The notes: generated by a model not told the origin, from the letters alone. A stretch of 35,001 nt of DNA from a bacterium (GCA_021372515.1 JAJFUG010000204.1:1-35001); one strand, 5' to 3'. Counted from the stretch's first letter, positions 8,177-16,857 are shown. Numbers and translations: made by a program.

Positions 8177-8509
8177 ATGGGATTCCTATCATGGTTTTTA
8201 GGCTTGCCTGCCTCTGGCTCTTCGCCATATGAGTTTTCTTTTAAAGTTGATAGTCCGAACAAAAACGAAGTTCAACGAGTGGAAATTGGAGATTACGTTA
8301 ACTTCTGGGCACCCGAAAACGAACCTGATAATATTCGCATATACAGAAAGGGCACTATTGGGGGGCAAGGCCAATTAGGATTTGTCCCCCGTAGGCATTC
8401 AGCGTTAATAGCTGATTTGCGCACAGACAAAATAGAGATAAAGACAGAAATTATTGATAAAACCCATTCAAATTGCACTATAAAATGCAGAATTCCTCCT
8501 CGGTATTAG
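8177..8509 (+). CDS. Small HIRAN-like protein
   Basis: From ATG 8177 this gives 110 residues. The second half (GDYVNFWAPE, then GGQGQLGFVPRRHSALIADL) has the strand-G-x-(I/L)-G-(F/Y)-V-P-R pattern and following helix of HIRAN domains, which bind single-stranded DNA ends in Rad5/HLTF-type helicases and also occur alone beside bacterial defence or repair genes. The first residues MGFLSWFLGLP are hydrophobic and could be a short amphipathic segment. An upstream start at 7973 would add a 68-residue extension that looks spurious. The gene lies 147 bp before the Res gene in the same direction. The domain assignment is by eye only. Confidence 0.5.
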   Translation: MGFLSWFLGLPASGSSPYEFSFKVDSPNKNEVQRVEIGDYVNFWAPENEPDNIRIYRKGTIGGQGQLGFVPRRHSALIADLRTDKIEIKTEIIDKTHSNCTIKCRIPPRY

Positions 8510-8656
8510 GAATAAGCAATTTCTGGAAATTGACTCTCCTTGTGGCAAGCCGCGGATTAAATGCGCCTATGCCAGAACTCAATGTGGAACAGTTGTCACC
8601 GGCACAAGCCCGGCTCTAAAACAGATGATTTCAAGCTCCAACCGATAGAGGCTCCC

Positions 8657-11600
8657 ATGCCCCAAGTTGTAATCGAAAACCCAATCCTCAACTCTCCCTT
8701 CGAGGAACCGAACCGCCATTTCCGCTTCAACGATGAAGGGATTACGGATGAGATCGTTGAAGAACGGCGGACCAGCTCGTATTTCGTCCCTATCGCCAAG
8801 TCCAAGAAAAAACTCAGTGAGCAAAAAGCTTTTGTCGGGACTGAATGGACAGAAGACCGCATCGAGGAAAACAAACTCGTCAACGACATCCGCCGCCGGG
8901 TGACAATATGGCGTAAGGGTGGCTATATCGGTGTCACGCCCACCACAAGACGCCTGATAGACTACTGGATTGATCCGAACCGCGAGAAAAAGCTTTTCTT
9001 CTGCCAGAATGAAGCCCTTCAGACTGCGATTTACATAACGGAAGTCGCTGGAAAGTACGGCGATGCCTGGATTGAGAACGCACTCCGCAAAGCCAATGAC
9101 TCCTCGAATCCCGGCCTGCCGCGCATGGCCTTCAAGATGGCCACCGGCTCCGGCAAAACCGTTGTCATGGCTATGCTCATCGCCTGGCACATGCTCAACA
9201 AGCGCGCCAACCCACAGGATGCCCGTTTCTCGGATGCTTTTCTGATCGTGACACCCGGCATCACGATACGGGATCGGTTGCGCGTGCTGCTACCTAATGA
9301 CCCTGATAACTACTACCGGCTGAGAGACATAGTACCGGTTCAATACATGGATCAGCTCGGACAGGCCAAGATAATCATCACCAATTTTCATTCTTTCCAA
9401 CTCCGTGAAAAAATGGCCGCCGGGAAAATCACTAAATCGATACTGTCCGGCGGAGAGCAAAGCCCGTTCACCGAGACGCCCGACCAGATGGTGCGCCGGG
9501 TCTGCCGGGAGTTGAGTAACAAGAAAAACATCATCGTCCTGAACGACGAAGCCCACCATTGCTACCGACGCAGGCCGGATGCAGAGGATGAACAACTGAA
9601 GGGTGATGAAAAAGCGGAGGCCAAAGCCCGCGAGGAAGAAGCCCGCGTCTGGATTTCAGGCGTCGAAGCCGTAAAAGCCAAAATAGGTGTCAAGGTTATC
9701 TACGATCTCTCCGCCACGCCCTTCTTTTTGCGTGGCTCAGGCTATCCTGAGGGCACGCTCTTCCCGTGGGTCGTATCGGACTTCTCCCTGATCGATGCTA
9801 TCGAGGCCGGTATTGTAAAGGTGCCACGAGTGCCGGTGGCCGATAATTCCATGACCGGCGATCAGCCCACCTACCGCGACCTGTGGCTGCGTATCCGTGA
9901 AGACCTACCCAGAAAAGGCCGTAAGACTGATAAGATCAGCGGCGAGCCAAAACTCCCAAGTGAGCTTGAGGGAGCGTTACACAGTCTCTACAGCAATTAC
10001 GAGAAGCATTACGAACAGTGGGAAAAGAACTCGGATGCCCGCGCACGCGGTATCACTCCGCCCGTCTTTATCGTGGTCTGTAACAACACCAATGTTTCAA
10101 AGATGGTCTTTGATTTTATCTCCGGGTGGGAAAAAGAGATCAGCGGCAAAACCATCGTGCAGGCCGGGAAACTGGCGATCTTTCGGAATGACGACGAGCG
10201 TGGCGGCTGGTTGCAGCGTCCGAACACCATCCTGGTGGACAGCCAGCAGCTTGAATCCGGTGAGGTGATGAGCGCCGACTTCAAGAAAATCGCCGCCCGC
10301 GAGATCGACGAATTCAAGGCTGAATACCGTATCCGCTTCCCTGGTCGTGACGCCGAGAGCCTGACTGATGAAGACCTCTTGCGCGAGGTGATGAACACGG
10401 TCGGCAAGGCCGGAAAGCTGGGCGAGCATATAAAGTGCGTGGTCAGCGTTTCCATGCTCACCGAGGGCTGGGACGCCAACACCGTGACCCATATCCTCGG
10501 CGTGCGCGCGTTCGGCACTCAACTGCTCTGCGAACAGGTGGTGGGCCGTGCCTTGCGCCGCATGAGCTACGCCGTCAATGAGCAAGGCCGGTTCAAAACT
10601 GAGTACGCCGAAGTCTATGGCGTGCCGTTCTCTTTCATTCCGTGCAGCGGCTCGAACAACGACCCTAAGCCCGGACCTCTCACAACCCGCGTGCGCGCCC
10701 TTGAAAGCCGGATTGCCTGCGAGATCACTTTCCCCCGGCTGGCCGGTTATCGCTATGATGTGTCCGGCGAGAGGTTGTCGGCTGTCTTTACTGAAGAATC
10801 ACGTATGGCTCTATCGACCCAGGATATACCTACGAAGACCGAGAATGCACCAATCGTGGGAGAAACCGCCATACACACCCTGGATGATTTAAGGCGCTGC
10901 CGGATAAACGAAGTGGCTTTTTCCCTGGCGAAACTGACTCTTGAAAAATACTTCCGTGACGACAACGGCAATGACAAGCCCTGGCTCTTCCCGCAGCTAC
11001 TCGGCATAACCAAGAGCTGGCTGGCCGAGTGCGTCACGCTCAAGGACAATACCTTCCCTCAACTGCTCCTTCTCATACAATTCGCCCATGATGCCGCAGA
11101 CCGCATTTACAAGGCGATTGTCGCTTCCACTGACGGCACGGCCACGCTCAAGCCGATCATGCAGCCTTTCGATCAGATCGGCACAACACGGTATGTGGAT
11201 TTCGACACCGGACGGCCGGTCTACCCGACCCGTGAGGATAAATGCCATATCTCCCATGTGGTGGCTGATACCGAGTCATGGGAACAGAAAATGGCCGAAG
11301 CTCTCGAAGATATGACCGAGGTCATCCGCTACGTAAAAAATCATAACCTCGGCTTCTTTGTCCCGTACACGCTGAACGGCGAGGAAAAGAACTATATCCC
11401 TGATTTCATCGCCTGCATCGATGACGGACACGGCCCGGATGACCTGCTCAATCTGATTGCGGAAGTGACCGGCGAAAAACGCAAGGATAAGGTGGCGAAG
11501 GTCGATACGGCGCGCTCGCTCTGGATACCGGCGGTCAACAACCACGGCGGGTTCGGGCGCTGGGCTTTTATCGAGGTGTCCGATCCGTGGGACGCACAGA

Positions 11601-11665
11601 ATACTATCCGGGGATTTATCAAAAAGCATTCAGTGGAACAGACAGAGGGAACCGTCAATGGCTAA
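8657..11665 (+). CDS. res: Type III-like restriction enzyme Res subunit (SF2 helicase-nuclease)
   Basis: This 1002-residue protein is the DNA-translocating and cleaving subunit of the restriction-modification pair. It shows Walker A MATGSGKT (161-168), DEAH box (297-300), SAT (352-354), SMLTEGWDANT (about 600) and arginine-finger motif QVVGRALRR (627-635), all of superfamily 2. Near the C-terminus PDF (915-917) followed by EVTGEK (936-941) resembles a PD-(D/E)xK nuclease core in which the usual lysine is threonine and a lysine follows two residues later. I choose ATG 8657 (MPQVVIENP) with AGAGG six bases upstream over an upstream ATG at 8561. The family appears to be the one named after BPTD_3080. 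It overlaps mod by 8 bp. Confidence 0.92.
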   Translation: MPQVVIENPILNSPFEEPNRHFRFNDEGITDEIVEERRTSSYFVPIAKSKKKLSEQKAFVGTEWTEDRIEENKLVNDIRRRVTIWRKGGYIGVTPTTRRLIDYWIDPNREKKLFFCQNEALQTAIYITEVAGKYGDAWIENALRKANDSSNPGLPRMAFKMATGSGKTVVMAMLIAWHMLNKRANPQDARFSDAFLIVTPGITIRDRLRVLLPNDPDNYYRLRDIVPVQYMDQLGQAKIIITNFHSFQLREKMAAGKITKSILSGGEQSPFTETPDQMVRRVCRELSNKKNIIVLNDEAHHCYRRRPDAEDEQLKGDEKAEAKAREEEARVWISGVEAVKAKIGVKVIYDLSATPFFLRGSGYPEGTLFPWVVSDFSLIDAIEAGIVKVPRVPVADNSMTGDQPTYRDLWLRIREDLPRKGRKTDKISGEPKLPSELEGALHSLYSNYEKHYEQWEKNSDARARGITPPVFIVVCNNTNVSKMVFDFISGWEKEISGKTIVQAGKLAIFRNDDERGGWLQRPNTILVDSQQLESGEVMSADFKKIAAREIDEFKAEYRIRFPGRDAESLTDEDLLREVMNTVGKAGKLGEHIKCVVSVSMLTEGWDANTVTHILGVRAFGTQLLCEQVVGRALRRMSYAVNEQGRFKTEYAEVYGVPFSFIPCSGSNNDPKPGPLTTRVRALESRIACEITFPRLAGYRYDVSGERLSAVFTEESRMALSTQDIPTKTENAPIVGETAIHTLDDLRRCRINEVAFSLAKLTLEKYFRDDNGNDKPWLFPQLLGITKSWLAECVTLKDNTFPQLLLLIQFAHDAADRIYKAIVASTDGTATLKPIMQPFDQIGTTRYVDFDTGRPVYPTREDKCHISHVVADTESWEQKMAEALEDMTEVIRYVKNHNLGFFVPYTLNGEEKNYIPDFIACIDDGHGPDDLLNLIAEVTGEKRKDKVAKVDTARSLWIPAVNNHGGFGRWAFIEVSDPWDAQNTIRGFIKKHSVEQTEGTVNG

Positions 11666-14267
11666 GAAAAGAAGCTCAACCCCAATCGAAGCCATAAGCC
11701 ATAAGGACCGGCGCGTCAACATCCCGACCGAGGAGCTGCGCGATTTCGTGGCCGAAGAGGAAAAGCGGCCTCAAACCATGCTCTACCCGCGCGATCCCTC
11801 CCTTGACCCGCAGCTTGTCTGGAAAGGCAAGGATGAGCAGGACCGCGAAGACCTGGCCGTGCCGGTGGTGCCGATCTACATTCAGGAGAAGATCAAACCC
11901 CAAGCGCTCATCAACGCTCTGCCGCGCATTGAGCAGCCGGGAGGGAGTCAGATCGACTTGTTTTCCGATTTCAACGGCGGCCCGGCGGACTTTGAGCAGA
12001 AGGTGGAGTTCTACCAGCACGAGCAGAACTGGACCAACCGCCTGATACTCGGCGACTCCCTGCTGGTTATGACCTCCCTGGCCGAGAAGGAAGGTCTCAA
12101 GGGCAAGGTGCAGACCATCTACCTTGACCCGCCCTACGGCATCAAGTTTGGCTCCAACTGGCAGGTCAGCACACGCAAGCGGGATGTTGGAGATAAAGCT
12201 GAAGATGCTACCCGACAGCCCGAACAGGTGAGAGCCTTCCGTGACACCTGGAAGCTTGGCATCAACTCTTTTCTTGCTTATCTCCGTGATCGTCTTGTTG
12301 TGGCCCGTGAGCTCCTTACAGAAACTGGAAGTATCTTTGTTCAAATCGGTGACGAAAATGTACATCTGGTGCGATGCGTGTTGGATGAGGTTTTAGGTTC
12401 TGAAAATTTCATCGCAATAATACGATTTCGCAAGAAGACAATGCCTCTTGGCGGATTATTTTTAGAACGTATGGGAGATTTTATTGTTTGGTATTCAAAA
12501 AATAAAGATGTAGCAAGGTCAAAATATCGTCAGCTTTTAATTAGACAAAATTACGAGGAAGATTTCCATTGGAATAACTTTGAGTTGTCAGACGGCAGTC
12601 GTATTAAACTGACGAAAGCTCAAATAGAAAAAGGCCAAGAAGTGCCTCAAAATGCAAAAAGATTTCGCCTTGTATCTCTCTGGCCAGCATCCTTCAATTC
12701 AAATGCAGTTTTTCCTGTCCCGTTCAGAGGTAAAGAATGGTGGCCAGCAGAAGGACAATGCTGGCCAACATCTCCAGAGGGTATGAATAAACTAATCTGG
12801 GCTAACCAGATTGAACCTGAAGGCAATTATCTTCGCTTGGTTTTATATTTAGAAGGTGCTGAATATTCGAAACTTACAACTGATTGGGGAGATACTATTG
12901 GGGCCCGTGACCAGAAATACGTCGTTGAAACCTCTCCAAAAGTAATCGAGCGCTGTATTCTGATGACAACTGATCCAGGCGATCTGGTATTGGACCCTAC
13001 TTGCGGCAGCGGCACCACGGCCTATGTCGCCGAGCAGTGGGGCCGCCGCTGGATTACCTGCGACACCAGCCGGGTGGCCCTGGCCCTGGCCCGCACCCGC
13101 CTTATGGCTGCCAAGTATACTTACTACCTGCTTGCCGACTCGCCCGAAGGCATAGAGAAAGAAAAAGAACTAACCGGTAAAACACCTCCCGAATACAAGA
13201 CCAGCAACGATATCCGAAGAGGTTTTATCTATGAACGTGTACTGAGTGCTGCGCTTGAATCCATCACCAATAATCCTGAAATTCGAGAAGGACTGACGAG
13301 AGAACAGATCGATGCTGCCGTTCTTCGCAATACAAATACAGTAGAACTCTACGATAAACCTTACCCGGACAACAAGCGCGTCCGGGTTTGCGGGCCGTTC
13401 TCCGTGGAAAGCCTCTCCCCGCACCGTGTGCTCTCCACTGCGGACGAGAACCAGGACGGCACTGTGACTGAGCAGGAAGCCCACAAGCAGCAGGATTTCG
13501 TCAGTATGATCCTGGACAACCTCAAGAAAGCCGGAGTGCAGAACACCCGCAAGGATGAGCGGCTCACCTTTGACCGTCTCGATCCCTTTGCCGGAAAATG
13601 GATTCACGCCACTGGCGATTATACCGATGCAGACGGCAAGACCCGTCGTGTGGCTGTCTCCATCGGCCCGGAACACGGCACTGTCGGCCCGCAACAGGTC
13701 AAGGAAGCGGCAAAGGAGGCGGTCCAGGGTGTCGGCTTCGACCTTCTGATTGTCTGCGGCTTTGCCTTTGACCCGCATGTCTCCGAGGAAGCCAAACGCT
13801 ACGGCTCTTTGACTGTGCTCCCGGCCAAGATGAACCCCGACCTGGCTATGGGCGATGAACTGCTCAAGAAGACAGGCGCGGGCAACCTGTTCATGGTCTT
13901 CGGCGAGCCGGACGTGGAGATCACCCGGCAGAAAGACGGCCAGCTTGTGGTGGAGATCAAGGGCGTGGATGTTTACGACCCGACCACCGGACAGGTTCGC
14001 AGTTCCTCCACGGATGACATTGCCTGCTGGTTCATCGACACCGAGTACAACGGCGAGAGTTTCTTTGTCCGCCATGCCTATTTCACCGGTGCCGAGGAGC
14101 CTTACGACAAGCTCAAGCGCGCCCTGCGAGCCGAGATTGACGAGGCGGCCTGGAACAGCCTTTACAGCACTGTAAGCCGCCCGTTCGCCAAGCCGGAGTC
14201 GGGCAAGATCGCCGTCAAGGTCATAAACCATTACGGGGATGAGGTGTTGAAGGTTTTTGAGGTGTGA
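11658..14267 (+). CDS. mod: Type III-like Mod subunit: beta-class DNA adenine-N6 methyltransferase
   Basis: This 869-residue enzyme methylates adenine in the target site and guides Res. Motif IV DPPYG is at 157-161 and the SAM-binding motif DPTCGSGTT at 446-454; this order is the beta class. About 280 residues between them hold the target-recognition region, and bases about 12360-12985 there are clearly more AT-rich than the rest of the gene. The C-terminal 400 residues form a long extra domain (for example EKPYDKL-like end region AEEPYDKLKRALRAEIDEA) expected to bind Res. The start overlaps the end of res by 8 bp, so the two are translationally coupled; the order res-mod is reversed from classical Type III operons. 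Confidence 0.92.
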   Translation: MAKKRSSTPIEAISHKDRRVNIPTEELRDFVAEEEKRPQTMLYPRDPSLDPQLVWKGKDEQDREDLAVPVVPIYIQEKIKPQALINALPRIEQPGGSQIDLFSDFNGGPADFEQKVEFYQHEQNWTNRLILGDSLLVMTSLAEKEGLKGKVQTIYLDPPYGIKFGSNWQVSTRKRDVGDKAEDATRQPEQVRAFRDTWKLGINSFLAYLRDRLVVARELLTETGSIFVQIGDENVHLVRCVLDEVLGSENFIAIIRFRKKTMPLGGLFLERMGDFIVWYSKNKDVARSKYRQLLIRQNYEEDFHWNNFELSDGSRIKLTKAQIEKGQEVPQNAKRFRLVSLWPASFNSNAVFPVPFRGKEWWPAEGQCWPTSPEGMNKLIWANQIEPEGNYLRLVLYLEGAEYSKLTTDWGDTIGARDQKYVVETSPKVIERCILMTTDPGDLVLDPTCGSGTTAYVAEQWGRRWITCDTSRVALALARTRLMAAKYTYYLLADSPEGIEKEKELTGKTPPEYKTSNDIRRGFIYERVLSAALESITNNPEIREGLTREQIDAAVLRNTNTVELYDKPYPDNKRVRVCGPFSVESLSPHRVLSTADENQDGTVTEQEAHKQQDFVSMILDNLKKAGVQNTRKDERLTFDRLDPFAGKWIHATGDYTDADGKTRRVAVSIGPEHGTVGPQQVKEAAKEAVQGVGFDLLIVCGFAFDPHVSEEAKRYGSLTVLPAKMNPDLAMGDELLKKTGAGNLFMVFGEPDVEITRQKDGQLVVEIKGVDVYDPTTGQVRSSSTDDIACWFIDTEYNGESFFVRHAYFTGAEEPYDKLKRALRAEIDEAAWNSLYSTVSRPFAKPESGKIAVKVINHYGDEVLKVFEV

Positions 14268-14314
14268 CAGTGACCGTATGCGTTCGGAGAAAAATTCTGC
14301 ATTCTATCTGATTT

Positions 14315-14335
14315 GATTAACATTTAATGTTAATC
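14315..14335. promoter_or_regulatory. Palindromic operator before the toxin-antitoxin genes
   Basis: Bases 14315-14323 and 14327-14335 form a perfect 9-bp inverted repeat around TTA, in an AT-rich gap 20 bp before the toxin start. Antitoxins with a Xre/HigA-type HTH autorepress their operon at such sites. It is the natural candidate binding site of the protein encoded at 14702. A -35-like TTGATT overlaps its left edge. Confidence 0.6.
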
Positions 14336-14354
14336 GTATTGACAAGAGGTGGCA

Positions 14355-14705
14355 TTGGATATATACTTCAAGTCAAAGAAAATGCAGAGGATTTGTTCTG
14401 ACAGTCGAGAAATGCAAAAAGCCTATGGAGTAGAGATGGTGAAGAAACTCCAGCAACGGCTTATGGAATTAAAAGCGGCAACAAATCTGGCAGAGATTTC
14501 CCCCCTTCCACCAGCACGCATTCATCCTTATCAAGGACACAGGGCCGGACAGTTTTCTGTTGATCTCGTCCACCCGTATCGTCTCATTTTTGTCCCTGGG
14601 GAAAATCCAGTCCCACGGAAAAAAGACGGCGGAATAGACTTGACCGGAATAACGTCTATTGAGGTGTTGGAAATATACGACCCTCACAAAAAAGGTGCAA
14701 AATGA
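14355..14705 (+). CDS. higB: HigB/RelE-family mRNA interferase toxin
   Basis: This 116-residue protein has the HigB-type RelE fold pattern: MDIYFKSKKMQRICSDSREM at the start, a helix with YGVEMVKKLQQRL, the segment PARIHPYQGHRAGQFSVDL and the strand YRLIFVPG, and a final beta strand IEVLEIYDPH. Members cleave mRNA on the ribosome. I prefer the TTG at 14355, since AGAGG at 14345-14349 is then correctly spaced; a GTG at 14349 is the alternative and would overlap that site. The toxin precedes its antitoxin, the HigBA order, and overlaps it by 4 bp (ATGA). Confidence 0.85.
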   Translation: MDIYFKSKKMQRICSDSREMQKAYGVEMVKKLQQRLMELKAATNLAEISPLPPARIHPYQGHRAGQFSVDLVHPYRLIFVPGENPVPRKKDGGIDLTGITSIEVLEIYDPHKKGAK

Positions 14706-15790
14706 CCGAAGAGAAAAGGTATCCGTTTGAGCCGGACTACGCTGTCGCGCCCGGTGAGACCCTTCGGGAAGTGATTGAATCGCTGGGCATGACTCAAAAA
14801 GACCTTGCGACCCGCACCGGCCTGACTGTGCAGTCGATCAACCGGATTTTCAAAGGCGATCAGCCGATCACTCACGAGACCGCAAACAGCCTGGAGCTGG
14901 TGACAGGTGTCCCGGCGCGTTTCTGGAACAATTTGGAAGCCCAATACCGTGAGCAATTGACCAAACTCGAAGAAAGAAAACGGCTGGAAACAGAGGGCAT
15001 CGAGTGGCTGAATTCAATCCCGACAAGTGAATTGATCGAGAGGGGATTTATTGAGCCACAGACGGATGATGTAGGGTTGCTGCGAGAGACACTAAAGTTC
15101 TACGGTGTCGTGAGCGTGGAGGCATGGAAAGATGTTTGGGAAAAACCTGCCATTGCAGCCCGCCGTTCCGCTTGTTTCGAATCTCAGCCCGGACCGACTT
15201 CGGCTTGGTTACGTATTGGGGAACTCAAAGCACATGCAATCGAATGTGACCCATTTGATAAAGCGTCCTTCAAAGAGGCTTTGAAAGCAATCCGCTCTCT
15301 AACACGAGAGTCCCCGGAAGTGTTTATACCGGAAATGAAAAGGCTTTGTGCTGAATCGGGTGTTGCGGTCGTGCCTGTTCCTGAGATGAAAAAAGCACCG
15401 TTCAATGGCGCGACCAAATGGCTTTCTGCAAATAAGGCAATGATTCTACTCACCTTACGAGGCAAAGGAGAAGATAAGTTTTGGTTCTCATTTTTCCATG
15501 AAGCCGGGCATGTCTTGAACGACAATAAGAAAAACCTCTACATTGCAGACAACTCGGAAGCGCCGGAGGAGCAAGAAGCGGATCGTTTTGCAGCAGAATT
15601 TCTTATTCCGGGCAGATACGATGATACAATCCGTAGCCTCCGATCAGAAGCAAGTTTTATCGAAGTAGCGGATGAATTGAACATTGCGCCTGGTATTGTG
15701 GTTGGCCGGTATCAACATCTTACAAATAACTGGAAGTATCTTAGAAAACTGATCCGATCTTTTCGCTGGAATGTTCAACCGTCGAGGTAA
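14702..15790 (+). CDS. higA: HigA-type antitoxin fused to an ImmA/IrrE-like metallopeptidase domain
   Basis: This 362-residue protein joins a Xre helix-turn-helix (about residues 18-75; LGMTQKDLATRTGLTVQSIN, TGVPARFWNNLE, the HigA signature) to a C-terminal domain with the zinc motif HEAGH at 266-270 and the distal acidic helix EEQEADRFAAEF near 290. The HTH should neutralise HigB and repress the operon. The metallopeptidase-like domain, with all three metal ligands apparently kept, may cleave a repressor or the antitoxin itself under stress; that is inferred from ImmA/IrrE relatives. It is much longer than the usual antitoxin of about 100 residues. It sits directly after the restriction-modification genes. 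Confidence 0.88.
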   Translation: MTEEKRYPFEPDYAVAPGETLREVIESLGMTQKDLATRTGLTVQSINRIFKGDQPITHETANSLELVTGVPARFWNNLEAQYREQLTKLEERKRLETEGIEWLNSIPTSELIERGFIEPQTDDVGLLRETLKFYGVVSVEAWKDVWEKPAIAARRSACFESQPGPTSAWLRIGELKAHAIECDPFDKASFKEALKAIRSLTRESPEVFIPEMKRLCAESGVAVVPVPEMKKAPFNGATKWLSANKAMILLTLRGKGEDKFWFSFFHEAGHVLNDNKKNLYIADNSEAPEEQEADRFAAEFLIPGRYDDTIRSLRSEASFIEVADELNIAPGIVVGRYQHLTNNWKYLRKLIRSFRWNVQPSR

Positions 15791-15888
15791 TGGTAAGTAA
15801 TGCGCTTAGTATGAGGACAAGTCGCACCTCCTGCCAACCCATTTATACTTCCACCATCCGTTCAACGAGTGGGCGAGAAGCGTTAAGC

Positions 15889-16121
15889 AACACCGAGTAC
15901 AACGGTGATAGTTTCTTCGTGCGCGCCACGCCTATTTCACCGGGGCCGAGGAGCCTTACGACAAGCTCAAGCGGGCGCTGCGGGCCGAAATCGACGAGGC
16001 GGCCTGGAACAGCCTCTACAGCACGGTCAGCCGTCCGTTCGCCAAACCCGAGACCGGCAAGATCGCCGTCAAGGTCATCAATCACTACGGCGATGAAGTG
16101 TTGAAGGTGTTTGAGGTATAA
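15889..16121 (+). pseudogene. Frameshifted second copy of the mod 3' end
   Basis: These 233 bases align with 14037-14267, the last 77 codons of mod, and end with an equivalent stop (TAA instead of TGA). By eye about 28 positions differ, nearly all at third codon positions, plus a 2-base insertion near 15923 that breaks the frame. The pattern means the copy diverged while under protein-level selection, so it came from another mod allele and is not a fresh local duplication. It has no start, so no product is expected. Confidence 0.88.
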
Positions 16122-16161
16122 GGAACTTGACCCGCCAAGTTGGAATAGACAGCGCACAAGG

Positions 16162-16203
16162 GGGGCGGGGTCAAATCTCTGGGGCTTGCAATCGTAGACC
16201 GTG
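16162..16203. repeat. 42-bp direct repeat, copy 1
   Basis: This copy matches 16637-16678 with three mismatches in 42. The core is GGGGTCAAATCTCTGG followed by CGTAGACCGTG. The motif GGGGTCAAA also appears in part near 16247. Such GGGGTCA-type units are often seen as genome-wide intergenic repeats. This one could be the trace of a small non-autonomous element of 516 bp (16162-16678). Confidence 0.75.
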
Positions 16204-16636
16204 TGCGTAGCAAAATTCTTACCTGTGCAAAATGAAGGAGGGGGGTCAAACGCCATTTGCGCCCCCAGAATCCCGCTATTCCCAACGCCCCGCCACTTGA
16301 CCGCTGGTCAAAAACCCCGCTTTTCGGGCCTGTTGTCGCTGCTCTGCAACCCGTCAGTCAGGCCCGCGCCGTTCAACCGGGCAGCCTTGAGCTGGTTCAA
16401 CGTGTGGACACCATTAAGAGTATGCCGCGCCATGTCTGGCCCCGCTGTTGTGGACAGGTTCCCCGTCCCTGCTCGGCCGGGCCTGGTTTTTACCGGCCAC
16501 ATCTTATGGTCGGGAGAGAACCACGCCCATGATCCAGTCAACAACCAGAGAACAGAGCGATCCTTGAAAGAGACCTCACGGGCAGCAGAATCAGGTTCAT
16601 ACGAATAATTGAGATAAGTTTCGCACCTGGAGCGTT

Positions 16637-16678
16637 GGGGCGGGGTCAAATCTCTGGAGCTTTCAACCGTAGACCGTG
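16637..16678. repeat. 42-bp direct repeat, copy 2
   Basis: Partner of 16162-16203, in the same orientation and 475 bp downstream, with three mismatches. Confidence 0.75.
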
Positions 16679-16781
16679 CGGGAAGTCGTTTTATTCCACG
16701 TGCGAATTAAAATTTCTGAATTTTCAATTGATGGACGGGAAGGATTCTATAGAACCCCGGAAGGCTGATTATACCTCCGCG

Positions 16782-16813
16782 GGTGGGAAATACGGTGGGA
16801 AATTTGTTTTTAC
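16782..16813. repeat. Right subterminal repeat (partner 4039-4072)
   Basis: Bases 16782-16800 differ from 4039-4057 at one of 19 positions and are followed by the same ATTTGTTTT-type tract. Just upstream, 16757-16778 (CCGGAAGG followed by TTATACC) also resembles 3931-3950 beside the left repeat. Both shared motifs are inside the island, which suggests recombination-protein binding sites. Confidence 0.5.
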
Positions 16814-16820
16814 GACACAA

Positions 16821-16857
16821 AAATAAGGACTTGCGGATAACCGCTAAGTCCTTATTT
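16821..16857 (-). terminator. Rho-independent terminator for the rebuilt tRNA-Val
   Basis: Bases 16821-16832 pair perfectly with 16846-16857 (12 bp), and an inner stem (16833-16836 with 16841-16844) continues the hairpin with one bulged base. Read leftward, the hairpin is followed by a T-rich run ending near 16818. It begins 8 bp beyond the tRNA CCA end. It is island DNA, so the element brings a terminator for the tRNA it interrupts. Confidence 0.8.

Larger units (their letters stand above)
16122..16820. other. About 700 bp without a gene; island right arm
   Basis: I find no convincing coding region. It contains the imperfect 42-bp direct repeat at 16162-16203 and 16637-16678, a partial third match around 16242-16255 and the right subterminal repeat at 16782. 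Open frames here give low-complexity, unselected-looking translations. Confidence 0.6.

Noticed and set aside
16201-16608. 135-codon open frame in the island right arm
   Set aside because: It has no ribosome binding site, no recognisable domain and covers part of a non-coding repeat.
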